Source: Ornithinimicrobium humiphilum (lineage in GTDB: Bacteria; Actinomycetota; Actinomycetes; Actinomycetales; Dermatophilaceae). Taken from it: a stretch of 64,000 bases of DNA. The translations under genes were made by a program, and so were the position numbers. The DNA lies in contig NZ_VFPU01000002.1 of NCBI RefSeq assembly GCF_006716885.1, forward strand, positions 1 through 64,000, written 5' to 3'. Shown here piece by piece: positions 28,010 through 36,607 of this stretch. Numbering within the stretch: the stretch's first letter is position 1; each line of letters opens with the position of its first letter. Under the pieces are notes generated by a model. The model was not told the origin of the DNA. It made no database searches and was given only the letters and a program-made list of their open reading frames with translations.

Positions 28010-28376
28010 GGCCGAGCCGGCGGTAGTCGCCCGTGCTGCCGGGACCGTCCGGGCCTGGACGCACGAACGCCCGGACGCACGAATCCCCCGGGCGGGCGAG
28101 CCGCGCCGGGGGAAGTTGCGTGCCGGGCCGGGAGCGCCTCTCGGCGCGAGGCCGCTCGTAGCGGCGAATGTTGGAGCCCGGGGCTACCGCGGCCCGGCAC
28201 GCGATGTGGTCCAACGAGGAACCACCCGGTCATTGTTCCTCATCGACGCCGATGTGGTCGTCCTCACAGCCAGAGGGTGTGGACGGTGGTCGTGGGCAGC
28301 CGTCGCAAGACTGGGACCGGTTTGTGTCGTCATGGCGACACGAAGTCGTCCCGGTATGCGGTGGGTCGGGTGGCCC
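28010..28376. other. 367-bp gene-free region with small repeats
   Basis: No convincing reading frame. It holds a tandem 11-bp repeat GGACGCACGAA (28057-28067, 28073-28083; period 16) and a direct repeat GATGTGGTC at 28203-28211 and 28251-28259. Between the latter is the inverted repeat GAGGAAC/GTTCCTC (28216-28222, 28235-28241). A hairpin GTGTCG/CGACAC lies at 28324-28341. Part of it is AT-richer than the neighbouring genes. It separates convergent operons, so terminators or remnants of a lost gene are the likeliest explanations. Confidence 0.45.
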
Positions 28377-29000
28377 CTAGTGCAGGTCGCCCTTGCGCCA
28401 CAGCCGGGCGCAGGCCGTGAGGTCGTCGGCGGTGTCGCGCATGCGCCCGCCGCGACGCACCTGCTCGCCAGGCACGTCCTCGGCGCCGGGCTCGCTCAGG
28501 CCGACCGCCATGACGTGGCAGAACGCCGACGCACGCTCCAGCGCCACGGCCAGGTCGCCGGTGAAGACGCCGGTGAGGATCTGCTCGGTCATACGGCGCA
28601 GCCCCTCGGGGTCCGGCGGCTCGGCCACGCCGGCGATCGCCCGGTAGACCTCGGTGTGGCCGGCGCCCTCGGTCCAGAGCCGTCCGACCTCGTCGGGACG
28701 CCGCTGCACCCACTCGTGCAGGAGGTAGAGCCGCCAGAGCGCCCCCGGCAGCGTGCGCGCCGGGCGGTCGGACCACATCTCGGCGACGGTCGCCAGGCCC
28801 ACCTCGCGGACCAGCCCCACCAACCGGGCGGTCAGCTCTGGGTCATCGGTGTCGCGGCCGCGGCCCACGACGAGCTCGGCCGTGCGGTGCGCCGCCTCGA
28901 CGGCCTCCAGCGGGTCGATGCCTCCGGCGGCGTTCTCGAGCGCCTCGGTCGGGCGGTAGACGGGCCGGTGGAAGATCCGGCCCTCGTCGGGGCCGGTCAC
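28377..29000 (-). CDS. Conserved hypothetical protein in the treYZ operon
   Basis: The 207-residue, mostly helical protein contains IFHRPVYRPTEALENAAGG at the start and ARTLPGALWRLYLLHEWVQRRPDEV in the middle. No membrane segment, signal peptide or catalytic motif is evident. Its GTG start overlaps the treZ stop by 4 nt, so it is co-translated with trehalose synthesis genes. I do not recognise a function. The regular helices could indicate a scaffolding or regulatory protein, but nothing in the sequence proves it. Confidence 0.8.
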   Translation of the reverse strand: MTGPDEGRIFHRPVYRPTEALENAAGGIDPLEAVEAAHRTAELVVGRGRDTDDPELTARLVGLVREVGLATVAEMWSDRPARTLPGALWRLYLLHEWVQRRPDEVGRLWTEGAGHTEVYRAIAGVAEPPDPEGLRRMTEQILTGVFTGDLAVALERASAFCHVMAVGLSEPGAEDVPGEQVRRGGRMRDTADDLTACARLWRKGDLH

Positions 29001-30751
29001 GGACGGACCTGCAGGATCGCCGCCGAGTCGGGGCCGACGACCAGCGTGCCGTCGCCCAGCGCCACCTCGCCGAAGGACGCGCGCAGGTGACCCTCCGCGG
29101 GTCGCTCCAGCCGTCCGTCACCCAGCACCACCACGACCTCCACGTCTCCTCGCCTCACCGTCACCACCTCGCCGTCGCCGGCAGGCTCGCGTCGCACCTC
29201 GCCCTCGCCGAGCGGCCCGCGCAGGGCGGGCAGCTCGCGCCGCAGCCGCAGCAGCGTGCGGTACCAGTCCAGCATCGTCGCGTGCGGCTCCCGCCGCACC
29301 TCGTCCCAGTCCAGCGTCGACGCCCGCACCGTCGACTCCGCCTGCGGGTCGGGCACCTCCTGCGACCAGCCGTGGGAGGCGAACTCGCGCCGCCGCCCCT
29401 CGCGGATCGCCGTCGCCAGCTCCTCCTCCTCGTGGTCGGTGAAGTACTGCCACGGCGTAGAGGCGCCCCACTCCTCCCCCATGAAGAGCATCGGGGTCCA
29501 GGGAGACGTCAGCAGCAGCGCGGCACCGGCCGCTTGCCGGCCCGGGGGTATGCCGTGCCCGATGCGGTCGCCCGCGGCACGGTTGCCGACCTGGTCGTGG
29601 GTCTGGAGCGCGGCGACGTAGCGCCAGCCGGGGGTGACCGCCGGGTCCACCGGCCGCCCGTGCACCCGTCCGCGGAAGGAGGAGTAGGTGCCGGCGTGCA
29701 GGAAGGGGCTGCTGCCCAGCACGGTGACCAGCGCGTCCGGGTCGGCTGCGAAGTCGCCGTAGTAGCCCTGGGACTCGCCCGTCAGCGCCGTGTGCAGCGC
29801 GTGGTGGACGTCGTCGGCCCACTGCCCGTGCAGCCCGAGCCCACCCGCGCCGCCGGTCGCGCGCGGCGTCACGGTCGCGGGGTCGTTGCGGTCGGACTCG
29901 GCCACGAGCATCCGGGGCACACCGGTGCGCCCGGAGATCTCGTCGGCGAGCGCCGCCATCTCCTCGAGCAGGTGGATCGCCCGGTCGTCGTGCAGCTCGT
30001 GGACGGCGTCGAGCCGCAGCCCGTCGAGGTGGTAGTCCTCCAGCCACATCCGCACGTTGTCGAGCAGGTAGGCGCGCACCTCGTCCGAGAGCGGCCCGTC
30101 GAGGTTGACGGCCTGCCCCCACGGCGTGTGGCGGCGGTCGGTGAAGTAGGGCCCCGCGAGCGAGAGGTAGTTGCCGCTTGGACCCAGGTGGTTGTGGACC
30201 ACGTCGAGCCACACGGCCAGACCCGCCGCGTGCGCCGCGTCGACGAGCCGGGCGAGACCCTCGGGGCCGCCGTAGGGCTCGTGCACGGCATACGGTGCGA
30301 CGCCGTCGTAGCCCCAGCCGTGCCGCCCGGGGAAGGCCGCGACCGGCATCAGCTCGATCACCGTGACCCCGAGGTCGCGGAGGTGGTCGAGGTGCTCGAC
30401 GATCCCGTCGAAGGTCCCCTCGGGGCTGAAGGTGCCGACGTGCAGCTCGTAGACGACCGCGCCCTCGAGCTCCACCCCGCGCCAGCCCGAGTCGGTCCAG
30501 GAGAAGGCGGAGGTGTCGACGAGCGCGCTCGGCGCGTGCACCCCGTCGGGCTGCCGCCGCGAGCGCGGGTCCGGGATGGCGATGCCGTCGTCGACGCGGA
30601 AGGCGTAGCGCCCGTCGCCCGGGTCGGCCTCCGCCGTCCACCACCCGTCGGCCCCGCGCGTCATCGGCACCGTCGTCGAGGCGTCCGCCCCGAGCAGCAG
30701 CTCCACTCCCCCCGCGAGCGGCGACCAGAGCCGGTAGTGGTGCTGGTTCAC
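28997..30751 (-). CDS. treZ: Malto-oligosyltrehalose trehalohydrolase
   Basis: The 584-residue GH13 enzyme releases trehalose from maltooligosyl trehalose made by TreY. An N-terminal carbohydrate-binding beta domain (about 1-90) starts VNQHHYRLWSPLAGGVELLLG. The (beta/alpha)8 barrel follows with DVVHNHLGPSGNY, the nucleophile region GLRLDAVHEL, MLVAESDRND and the downstream QTHDQVGNR. GTG 30751 overlaps the treY stop. TreX, often in the same cluster, is not adjacent. Confidence 0.95.
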   Translation of the reverse strand: MNQHHYRLWSPLAGGVELLLGADASTTVPMTRGADGWWTAEADPGDGRYAFRVDDGIAIPDPRSRRQPDGVHAPSALVDTSAFSWTDSGWRGVELEGAVVYELHVGTFSPEGTFDGIVEHLDHLRDLGVTVIELMPVAAFPGRHGWGYDGVAPYAVHEPYGGPEGLARLVDAAHAAGLAVWLDVVHNHLGPSGNYLSLAGPYFTDRRHTPWGQAVNLDGPLSDEVRAYLLDNVRMWLEDYHLDGLRLDAVHELHDDRAIHLLEEMAALADEISGRTGVPRMLVAESDRNDPATVTPRATGGAGGLGLHGQWADDVHHALHTALTGESQGYYGDFAADPDALVTVLGSSPFLHAGTYSSFRGRVHGRPVDPAVTPGWRYVAALQTHDQVGNRAAGDRIGHGIPPGRQAAGAALLLTSPWTPMLFMGEEWGASTPWQYFTDHEEEELATAIREGRRREFASHGWSQEVPDPQAESTVRASTLDWDEVRREPHATMLDWYRTLLRLRRELPALRGPLGEGEVRREPAGDGEVVTVRRGDVEVVVVLGDGRLERPAEGHLRASFGEVALGDGTLVVGPDSAAILQVRP

Positions 30752-33213
30752 CGTGGTCCCTCCTCCAGATCGGTGGCCCGCACGAGCACCGCGGCCGGTG
30801 CGGTGGCGAAGACGTCGACGGCGAGCACGCCCTCGTCTCCCACGTGGTGGTCGGCCCCGCTGAGCGCGTCGCGCCAGTGGCCCGGCGGCAGCAGGACGCG
30901 GGTCTGCCCCAGCCCGCCCGCGGCGCCCAGCGCCCGGGGTGCCCGCAGCGTCAGCGTGGCGGCGACCCCGCCCCGCAGGAAGCCCAGGACGTGCGGCGAC
31001 GGGTCGGCCGCCACCGGCTCGTAGGAGGCGCCGGGCCCGTAGGCCTGGGGCAGCCAGCTGCGCAGCCGCAGGACCCGCGAGGTCACCCACAGCACCTCGT
31101 CGGAGAGGTCGGTGCGGTCGCCGGTCTCGTCCAGGCGGCGCAGCCGCTCGACCCGCTCGGCGTAGTCCACCGGCCGCCGGTTGTCGGGGTCGACCAGGCT
31201 GAGGTCGACGAGGCCGGTGCCCTGGTAGGTGTCGGGCACGCCGGGCAGCGTGAGCTGGATGACCTTCTGCGCCAGGGTGAGCGTGCGGATCGTCGGGTAG
31301 TTGTCGCGGACCGCGGCACCGATCGCCGTGCTCACCTCGCCGTCCTCGCCGACCATCTCGTCGGCGAGCGCGAGCACCCGCGCCTCGTAGTCCTCGTCGG
31401 GCTCGATCCAGGTGCTGTGGAGCTTGGCCTCGCGCACCGCCTTGATCAGGTAGTCGTGCAGCCGGTCGTGGGCGACCCGGCCGGCCCCGACCAGGGTCTG
31501 CCACACCAGGTGCGCGGTGGGTGCGTCGACGCCGTGCCGCGAGGCGGCCGCGGCCGAGGCGGCCGACAGCTCGCGCCAGGCGTCGGCGTCGCCGGCGACG
31601 GCGAGGATGCGTGCCCGCACGTCCTCGCTGCGCTTGGTGTCGTGGGTGGACAGCGTGGTCATGCCGAGGGGCCAGTGCTCGGCCTGGTGGCGGGCCCAGG
31701 TATGCAGTCGCTCGACCGCGTCCTCCGGGTGCTCCCCCACCGCGGGGTCGGCCCCGACCTCGTTGAGGGCGACCAGGCGGTGCCAGCGGTAGAAGGCGGT
31801 GTCCTCGATGCCCTTGGCCATGACCGGCCCGGTGGTCTGCTGGAAGCGGACGCACAGGTCCCGCGCGGCGCCCGAGCCCGGGCGGCGCAGCACCTCCGCG
31901 AGGTCGACCAGCTCGGTGTCGAGGTCGGGCCGGGTCAGGCGCGCCCGCGACAACGCCTCGAGCAGCGGGCGCTCGGGGTCGTCGGACGACGTCCGGTCGG
32001 CGGGGTCGTCGGGCCGGACGTAGGCGCGGTAGACGTGCACGCCGACGAGCAGCTCGCCCAGCGCGGCCCGCAGCCGGTGCTCGTCGTGGCCGGGCAGCGC
32101 CTCGCGGGCGCGGCGCACGAGCCGACCCACCTCCGGGCGCAAGAGCGTCTCCACGGCCAGGCGCTTGCAGCGCTCCACCTCGACCTCGAGGTCGGGCTCG
32201 CCGCCGGTGGCGAACCACGCGGTGCTCACGGCGGAGGCGGTCGTGGGGTCGACCATCGCCCCGAGCACGGCGGCGTTCGCGTCATACCCGGTCGTGCCGT
32301 GGCAGGCCCAGTCGGACGGCAGCCGCTCGGTGCCCTCGAGGATCTTCTCGACCCAGACGGGGCTGCCGGGGCGCAGCCGGTCGCGCAGCATCGCCAGGTA
32401 GCCCTGCGGGTCGGCAAGGCCGTCGGGGTGGTCGATGCGGAAGCCATCGACGACGCCCGCGTGGTGCAGGTCGAGCAGCTCGGCGTGGGTGGCCTCGAAG
32501 ACGTCCGGCTCCTCGACCCGGACGCCGAGCAGGCTGCTCACCTCGAAGAACCGGCGGTAGTTGAGCACCTCGGGCGCCTCCAGCCAGCAGGCGAGCTGCC
32601 AGTGCTGGGCCTCGAGGAGTGCGGGCAGGTCGTCGGCGAGGTCGGCGGTGCCGGGCGCGAGCGGGAGCACGTGCTCGTAGTAGCGGAGCACCGGGGTCCC
32701 CGCGGCCGGGCCCTCGTCGTCCCGCCCGGTGCCGACCGTCAGCTCGCCGTCGGCGAGCACCTCCTCCAGCGGGCGACCGAGCACCGGCAGGCCGAAGCGA
32801 CCGCCGAGGTGGTCCCAGTCGACGTCGAACCAGTGCGCCCGCGGCGCGTGACGGCCCCGGGAGAGCACCTCCCAGAGGGGGGCGTTGCGCCAGACCTCGG
32901 GCACGATCGCCATGTGGTTGGGGACGATGTCGACCACGACCCCCATGCCTCGGGCGTGGGTCTCGGCGGCGAGGCGCTCGAGCCCGGCGCGGCCGCCCAG
33001 CTCGGGGCTCACGGTGGTGTGGTCGAGGACGTCGTAGCCGTGCTCGGAGCCGGGCGTGGCGGTGAGCACCGGCGAGAGGTAGACGTGGCTGACGCCCAGC
33101 GCCTCGACGTAGGGCAGCACGCCGAGGGCGTCGGTGAAGGGAAAGCCGGAGTGCAGCTGCATCCGGTAGGTCGCGGTCAGCGGGCGGCGCCCGCTCGGGT
33201 CAGGATGCGTCAT
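30748..33213 (-). CDS. treY: Malto-oligosyltrehalose synthase
   Basis: This 821-residue GH13 family enzyme converts the reducing-end alpha-1,4 bond of maltodextrins to an alpha,alpha-1,1 trehalose bond. MTHPDPSGRRPLTATYRMQLH is a typical start. Barrel motifs are GVSHVYLSPVLTATPGSEHGYDV, VVDIVPNHMAI, GFRIDHPDGLADP and STHDTKRSEDVRAR. The start at 33213 is preferred over an upstream ATG because homologues begin at this point. No promoter is evident except a weak GAAGAT. A terminator separates it from the upstream dehydrogenase operon. Confidence 0.95.
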   Translation of the reverse strand: MTHPDPSGRRPLTATYRMQLHSGFPFTDALGVLPYVEALGVSHVYLSPVLTATPGSEHGYDVLDHTTVSPELGGRAGLERLAAETHARGMGVVVDIVPNHMAIVPEVWRNAPLWEVLSRGRHAPRAHWFDVDWDHLGGRFGLPVLGRPLEEVLADGELTVGTGRDDEGPAAGTPVLRYYEHVLPLAPGTADLADDLPALLEAQHWQLACWLEAPEVLNYRRFFEVSSLLGVRVEEPDVFEATHAELLDLHHAGVVDGFRIDHPDGLADPQGYLAMLRDRLRPGSPVWVEKILEGTERLPSDWACHGTTGYDANAAVLGAMVDPTTASAVSTAWFATGGEPDLEVEVERCKRLAVETLLRPEVGRLVRRAREALPGHDEHRLRAALGELLVGVHVYRAYVRPDDPADRTSSDDPERPLLEALSRARLTRPDLDTELVDLAEVLRRPGSGAARDLCVRFQQTTGPVMAKGIEDTAFYRWHRLVALNEVGADPAVGEHPEDAVERLHTWARHQAEHWPLGMTTLSTHDTKRSEDVRARILAVAGDADAWRELSAASAAAASRHGVDAPTAHLVWQTLVGAGRVAHDRLHDYLIKAVREAKLHSTWIEPDEDYEARVLALADEMVGEDGEVSTAIGAAVRDNYPTIRTLTLAQKVIQLTLPGVPDTYQGTGLVDLSLVDPDNRRPVDYAERVERLRRLDETGDRTDLSDEVLWVTSRVLRLRSWLPQAYGPGASYEPVAADPSPHVLGFLRGGVAATLTLRAPRALGAAGGLGQTRVLLPPGHWRDALSGADHHVGDEGVLAVDVFATAPAAVLVRATDLEEGPR

Positions 33214-33267
33214 CGTCGTCCATCTTCCCAGGCTGGGCGCCCGACGCACCCCGACCCGGCAGGGCAG

Positions 33268-33310
33268 CGCCGCCCCGGGGAGCGGGACAGGGGGAGTCCC
33301 CGGGGCGGCG
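33268..33310 (-). terminator. Hairpin terminator of the dehydrogenase operon
   Basis: A perfect 14-bp stem (CGCCGCCCCGGGGA at 33268-33281 with 33297-33310) and a 15-nt purine-rich loop lie just after the lipoyl-protein gene and before treY on the same strand. The two operons are therefore separate transcripts. Confidence 0.8.
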
Positions 33311-33327
33311 TCGGTGGCGGGCCGGAC

Positions 33328-33561
33328 CTACGTGATCTCGGCGATCCGGGAGCCCTGGGCCACCTCCTCCCCTTCGGGGACCAGCAGCCGGATGGTCCCG
33401 GAGGCGGGGGCGAGCACCTCCGCGTCGACCTTGTCCAGCTGCACCTCGGCGACGAGCTGACCCTCGGCCACGGCATCGCCGTCGGCGGCGTACCAGGTGG
33501 CCAGGACCCCGGTGGCGTCCGGGCGCTCGGCGCTGAGCTGGGGGAAGTGCAGGTCGGTCAC
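33328..33561 (-). CDS. Stand-alone lipoyl-domain protein
   Basis: The 77-residue protein is a single biotinyl/lipoyl attachment domain. The modified lysine is Lys44 in the DKV turn of EVQLDKVDAEV, with ATWYAADGDAVAEGQ and LVPEGEEVAQGSRIAEI as the flanking hammerhead strands. There is no E1/E3-binding or acyltransferase domain, which E2 subunits normally carry. The GTG start overlaps the E1 beta stop. It must supply a swinging arm to a separate acyltransferase or work without one. Confidence 0.88.
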   Translation of the reverse strand: MTDLHFPQLSAERPDATGVLATWYAADGDAVAEGQLVAEVQLDKVDAEVLAPASGTIRLLVPEGEEVAQGSRIAEIT

Positions 33562-34583
33562 GCCAGCACCTCGCGGATCGCGGCCGTGATCCGGTCGTGC
33601 AGCGGCAGCACGGCCTGCTCCAGCCCGTGCGCGTAGGGGATCGGCGCGTCCGGGGTGGTGACGCGGCGTGGCGCGGCCCTGAGCAGGCCCGGGTCGGCCT
33701 CGACGACCGAGGCCAGGATCTCGCCCGAGAGCCCGAACGAGTGGTAGTCCTCGTCCACGACCACGAGCCGCCCGGTCTTCGCCACGGACGCCAGCACGGT
33801 CTCCCGGTCCAGCGGCACCAGCGAGCGCAGGTCGATCACCTCGACCGAGACGCCCTCGCCCTCGAGCTGCTCGGCCACGTCGAGCGTGTGGTGGACCGAC
33901 AGCGAGAGGGTGACGACCGTGACGTCGCCGCCCTCGCGGGCGACGGCGGCCTTGCCGATCGGCACGACGTGCTCGCCCTCGGGGACGACGTCGATCGAGC
34001 GGCGGTTCTTGGCCATCCACGGCAGGCCCATGACGCCCTTGTGGAACATGTAGACGACGGGCGCGTCGTCCCGGATCGCCGAGGTCATCAGACCCTTGGC
34101 GTCGGCGGGGTTGGACGGCACGACGACCTTCATGCCCGGCAGGTGGGCGAAGGTGCCCCAGAGGGTCTGGGAGTGCTGGCAGCCGTCGGAATAGCCGCCG
34201 CCCACAGCGGTGGTGAGCACCATCGGGACCGTCACGTTGCCGCCGGACTCGAAGTGGATCTTGGCCATGTGGTTGTAGATCTGGTCCAGGCAGACGCCCA
34301 TGAAGTCGGCGAACATCAGCTCGACGATCGGGCGCATGCCCTCGACGGCGGCGCCGATCCCCAGACCGATGAAGGCCGTCTCCGAGATCGGGGTGTCGAT
34401 GATCCGCGACGGGCCGAACTCCTCGAAGAGCCCCGTGGTGGAGCCGAAGATGCCGCCGTAGGGCCCGACGTCCTCGCCCAGGTAGAAGACCTCGGGGTTG
34501 GCACGCATCTCCTGGGCGATCGCCTCGGCCATCGCCTTGGCGGTGTTGAGCCGGCGGGTGGTGGGTGCGGCGGTGGTCGTCAT
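33558..34583 (-). CDS. 2-oxoacid (acetoin/pyruvate-type) dehydrogenase E1 component, beta subunit
   Basis: The 341-residue transketolase-type beta subunit contains FYLGEDVGPYGGIFGSTTGL (about 34-53) and the thiamine-pyrimidine contact GLGIGAAVEGMRPIVELMFADF. The C-terminal domain has RLVVVDEDYHSFGLSGEI. Together with E1 alpha it decarboxylates a 2-oxoacid or acetoin and acylates the lipoyl arm. It is coupled by 4-nt overlaps to E1 alpha and to the lipoyl protein. The substrate is not determined by sequence. Confidence 0.92.
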   Translation of the reverse strand: MTTTAAPTTRRLNTAKAMAEAIAQEMRANPEVFYLGEDVGPYGGIFGSTTGLFEEFGPSRIIDTPISETAFIGLGIGAAVEGMRPIVELMFADFMGVCLDQIYNHMAKIHFESGGNVTVPMVLTTAVGGGYSDGCQHSQTLWGTFAHLPGMKVVVPSNPADAKGLMTSAIRDDAPVVYMFHKGVMGLPWMAKNRRSIDVVPEGEHVVPIGKAAVAREGGDVTVVTLSLSVHHTLDVAEQLEGEGVSVEVIDLRSLVPLDRETVLASVAKTGRLVVVDEDYHSFGLSGEILASVVEADPGLLRAAPRRVTTPDAPIPYAHGLEQAVLPLHDRITAAIREVLA

Positions 34584-35605
34584 CGGGAGCCCTCCTCGGG
34601 GAAGACGTAGCGGGTGGCCTCGGCGGGATCGGGCAGCGGGCTGTCCTTGGCGAAGGCGATGGCGGCCTCGACGCGCTCCTCGGCCTCGCGGGCGACCTCG
34701 TCGCGGAGGGCGTCGTCGAGCAGGCCGGCCTCGCGCAGCCGGGCCTCGTAGCGCGGGATGGGGTCGTGCTCGTTCACCTCGTCGAGGTCGGTGCGGTAGC
34801 CCTGCGCGTCACCCTCGAAGTGCCCGAGGAGGCGCAGGGTCGAGACCTCCAGCAGCGAGGGGCCCTCGCCGCGTCGGGCCCGGGCGACGAGCTCGCCCGC
34901 GGCCTCGAAGACCGCGTCGACGTCGTTGTCCTCCACCCGCACCCCGGGTATGCCGTAGGCCGCGGCGCGGTCGGCGTTGGACGGGACCGCCGTCGAGGCG
35001 CTGCGCGGCACCGAGATGCCCCACTGGTTGTCCTCGACGACGAAGACCACGGGCAGGTGCCAGAGGGCCGCCAGGTTGAGCGACTCGTGGAAGGCACCCT
35101 GGTTGGCGGCACCCTCGCCGGTCACCGCGACGGCGATCCGGTCGGTGCCCCGGCGGGAGAAGGCGAAGGCCTGGCCCAGGGCCGGCGGGTAGCCCTCGGC
35201 GATGATGCCGGAGCAGGAGAAGTGGGTCTTCGGGTCGAACAGGTGCATGTGCCCGCCGCGGCCCCTGCCCAGCCCGGTCTCGCGGCCGAAGATCTCGGCG
35301 GTCATCGCCTCCAGGTCGATGCCGTGGGCGATCGCGAAGTGGTGCGGCCGGTGGGTCGCGGTCACGGCGTCGTCCTCGGTCAGGTGGGCGCAGACGCCCG
35401 CGGCGACCGGCTCCTGGCCGGCCGACAGGTGCATCTCGCCCGGGACCAGACCCTTGCCGATGTCGAAGCCCGGCCCCTTGTCCGCGTGGTACTCCCGCAG
35501 GATCGCCATCTCGTAGGTGCGGACCAGGACCATGGTCCGGTACAGGTCCAGGCGCACCCCGGACGAGGTGTCGTGGTCCTGCGGCGGTGTGACGGTGGTC
35601 GTCAT
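34580..35605 (-). CDS. 2-oxoacid (acetoin/pyruvate-type) dehydrogenase E1 component, alpha subunit
   Basis: The 341-residue thiamine diphosphate-dependent subunit has RTYEMAILREY near 25, HRPHHFAIAHGID, RGGHMHLFDP, and the ThDP/Mg motif starting GEGAANQG and ending VVFVVEDNQWGIS. LLGHFEGDAQGYR resembles AcoA-type acetoin dehydrogenases. ATG 35605 is preceded by GAGGAGG about 6 nt upstream. It is the first gene of the three-gene operon, with an IclR regulator gene directly upstream on the same strand. Confidence 0.92.
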   Translation of the reverse strand: MTTTVTPPQDHDTSSGVRLDLYRTMVLVRTYEMAILREYHADKGPGFDIGKGLVPGEMHLSAGQEPVAAGVCAHLTEDDAVTATHRPHHFAIAHGIDLEAMTAEIFGRETGLGRGRGGHMHLFDPKTHFSCSGIIAEGYPPALGQAFAFSRRGTDRIAVAVTGEGAANQGAFHESLNLAALWHLPVVFVVEDNQWGISVPRSASTAVPSNADRAAAYGIPGVRVEDNDVDAVFEAAGELVARARRGEGPSLLEVSTLRLLGHFEGDAQGYRTDLDEVNEHDPIPRYEARLREAGLLDDALRDEVAREAEERVEAAIAFAKDSPLPDPAEATRYVFPEEGSR

Positions 35606-35698
35606 GCCAACCTCCTCGTTGTCTCGACGTGATCCCACTCTCGGTGGCGTCGCGGAGGGGCACCAGCCCGCGCTTTTCAGATGGTGATAGAGGTCCGC

Positions 35699-36466
35699 TC
35701 AGGCCTCCGCCAGGTCCTCGGCGCGGGCCGGTCCGGCCCAGGCCAGGGCGACGCGGGAGGCGGCGCGGGTGAGGCGGTGGACCTCGCCGAGGACCTTCGG
35801 CAGCCGCTCGGCGGGCACCGACACCGCGACCGCGCCGAGCACGCCCGGCCCCTGGAAGGGCACGGCCACGCAGCCGGTGCCGAGGGCGTACTCCTGGCTG
35901 TCGACGACGACGCCCGGGTCGTCCTCGAGCTCGGCCAGGAGCGCCCGCACGTCGGTGTGGGTGCGCGGGGTCAGGTCGACCATCGGGTGGCGGGCGAGGT
36001 AGTCGCGGCGCGAGTCGTCGGGCAGCGCGCCGATGATGGCCTTGCCCAGGGCGGTGGCGTGGGCGGCGTCGTGCAGCCCCACCCACAGGTCGGTGCGGGG
36101 CGCCGCCGGCGAGTCGACGATGTCCGCCAGCTCGATCTCGCCGTCGGAGAGGACGGCCAGGTAGGTCGCGGCGCGCAGGTCCTCGTGCAGGGTGCGCAGC
36201 ACCCGGCGGGCGCGCAGCGCGCCCGACCCCTCCTCGCCCGCGGAGGCGAGGTGGGCGGGCAGGTCCCCCACGACATACCCCTCGGCGGTGCGGACCAGGT
36301 AGCCCTCGTGGACGAGGGTGCGCAGCAGGTGGTAGGTCGTGGGCAGCGGGATGTCCGTCAGGCGCGCGAGCGCCTTCGCCTGGACCGGCCGTCCGTGCTC
36401 CGCCACCGCCTCCAGCAGGCTGAGCGCGCGCACGACCGATCCGATGAGCGTGGGACCGCCGGGCAT
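35699..36466 (-). CDS. IclR-family transcriptional regulator
   Basis: This 255-residue protein has an N-terminal winged helix-turn-helix (about residues 8-65, LARLTDIPLPTTYHLLRTLVHEGYL) and a C-terminal IclR ligand-binding domain with TALGKAIIGALP and QEYALGTGCVAVPF. ATG 36466 is chosen because GAAAGGTG lies 7 nt upstream. It lies immediately before the E1 alpha-E1 beta-lipoyl operon, so it is the likely local regulator responding to a carboxylate. No clear operator palindrome was found in 35606-35698. Confidence 0.88.
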   Translation of the reverse strand: MPGGPTLIGSVVRALSLLEAVAEHGRPVQAKALARLTDIPLPTTYHLLRTLVHEGYLVRTAEGYVVGDLPAHLASAGEEGSGALRARRVLRTLHEDLRAATYLAVLSDGEIELADIVDSPAAPRTDLWVGLHDAAHATALGKAIIGALPDDSRRDYLARHPMVDLTPRTHTDVRALLAELEDDPGVVVDSQEYALGTGCVAVPFQGPGVLGAVAVSVPAERLPKVLGEVHRLTRAASRVALAWAGPARAEDLAEA

Positions 36467-36545
36467 CGTGGCACCTTTCACGGGCAGGTGGCTGGGACGC
36501 TAGCCCCCGCCGCTGCGGAGGGTCAAGGGCCTGGGGTATGCCGAA

Positions 36546-36588
36546 GCCCCGGCCCGCCGACCTGGGTCAGGTGCGGCGGGGCCGGGGC
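36546..36588 (-). terminator. Hairpin terminator after the HesB-like gene
   Basis: A GC-rich inverted repeat (36546-36559 with 36574-36588, one bulged G) surrounds a 14-nt loop between the HesB-like gene and the IclR gene, both on the minus strand. A near-exact copy of the iterated 10-mer (GGTATGCCGA) starts 11 nt before its left arm at 36535. Confidence 0.75.
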
Positions 36589-36607
36589 GTGCGGGGCAGG
36601 TGCGCCG

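Noticed and set aside
28168..28380. A 70-codon plus-strand frame in the gene-free region
   Set aside because: No third-position G/C bias, no ribosome binding site or -10, and the composition is Ser/Gly/Trp-rich as in random frames.
33558..35605. Naming the E1 genes acoA/acoB
   Set aside because: Acetoin, pyruvate and branched-chain 2-oxoacid E1 subunits cannot be separated by inspection, and no acetoin-specific neighbour is present.
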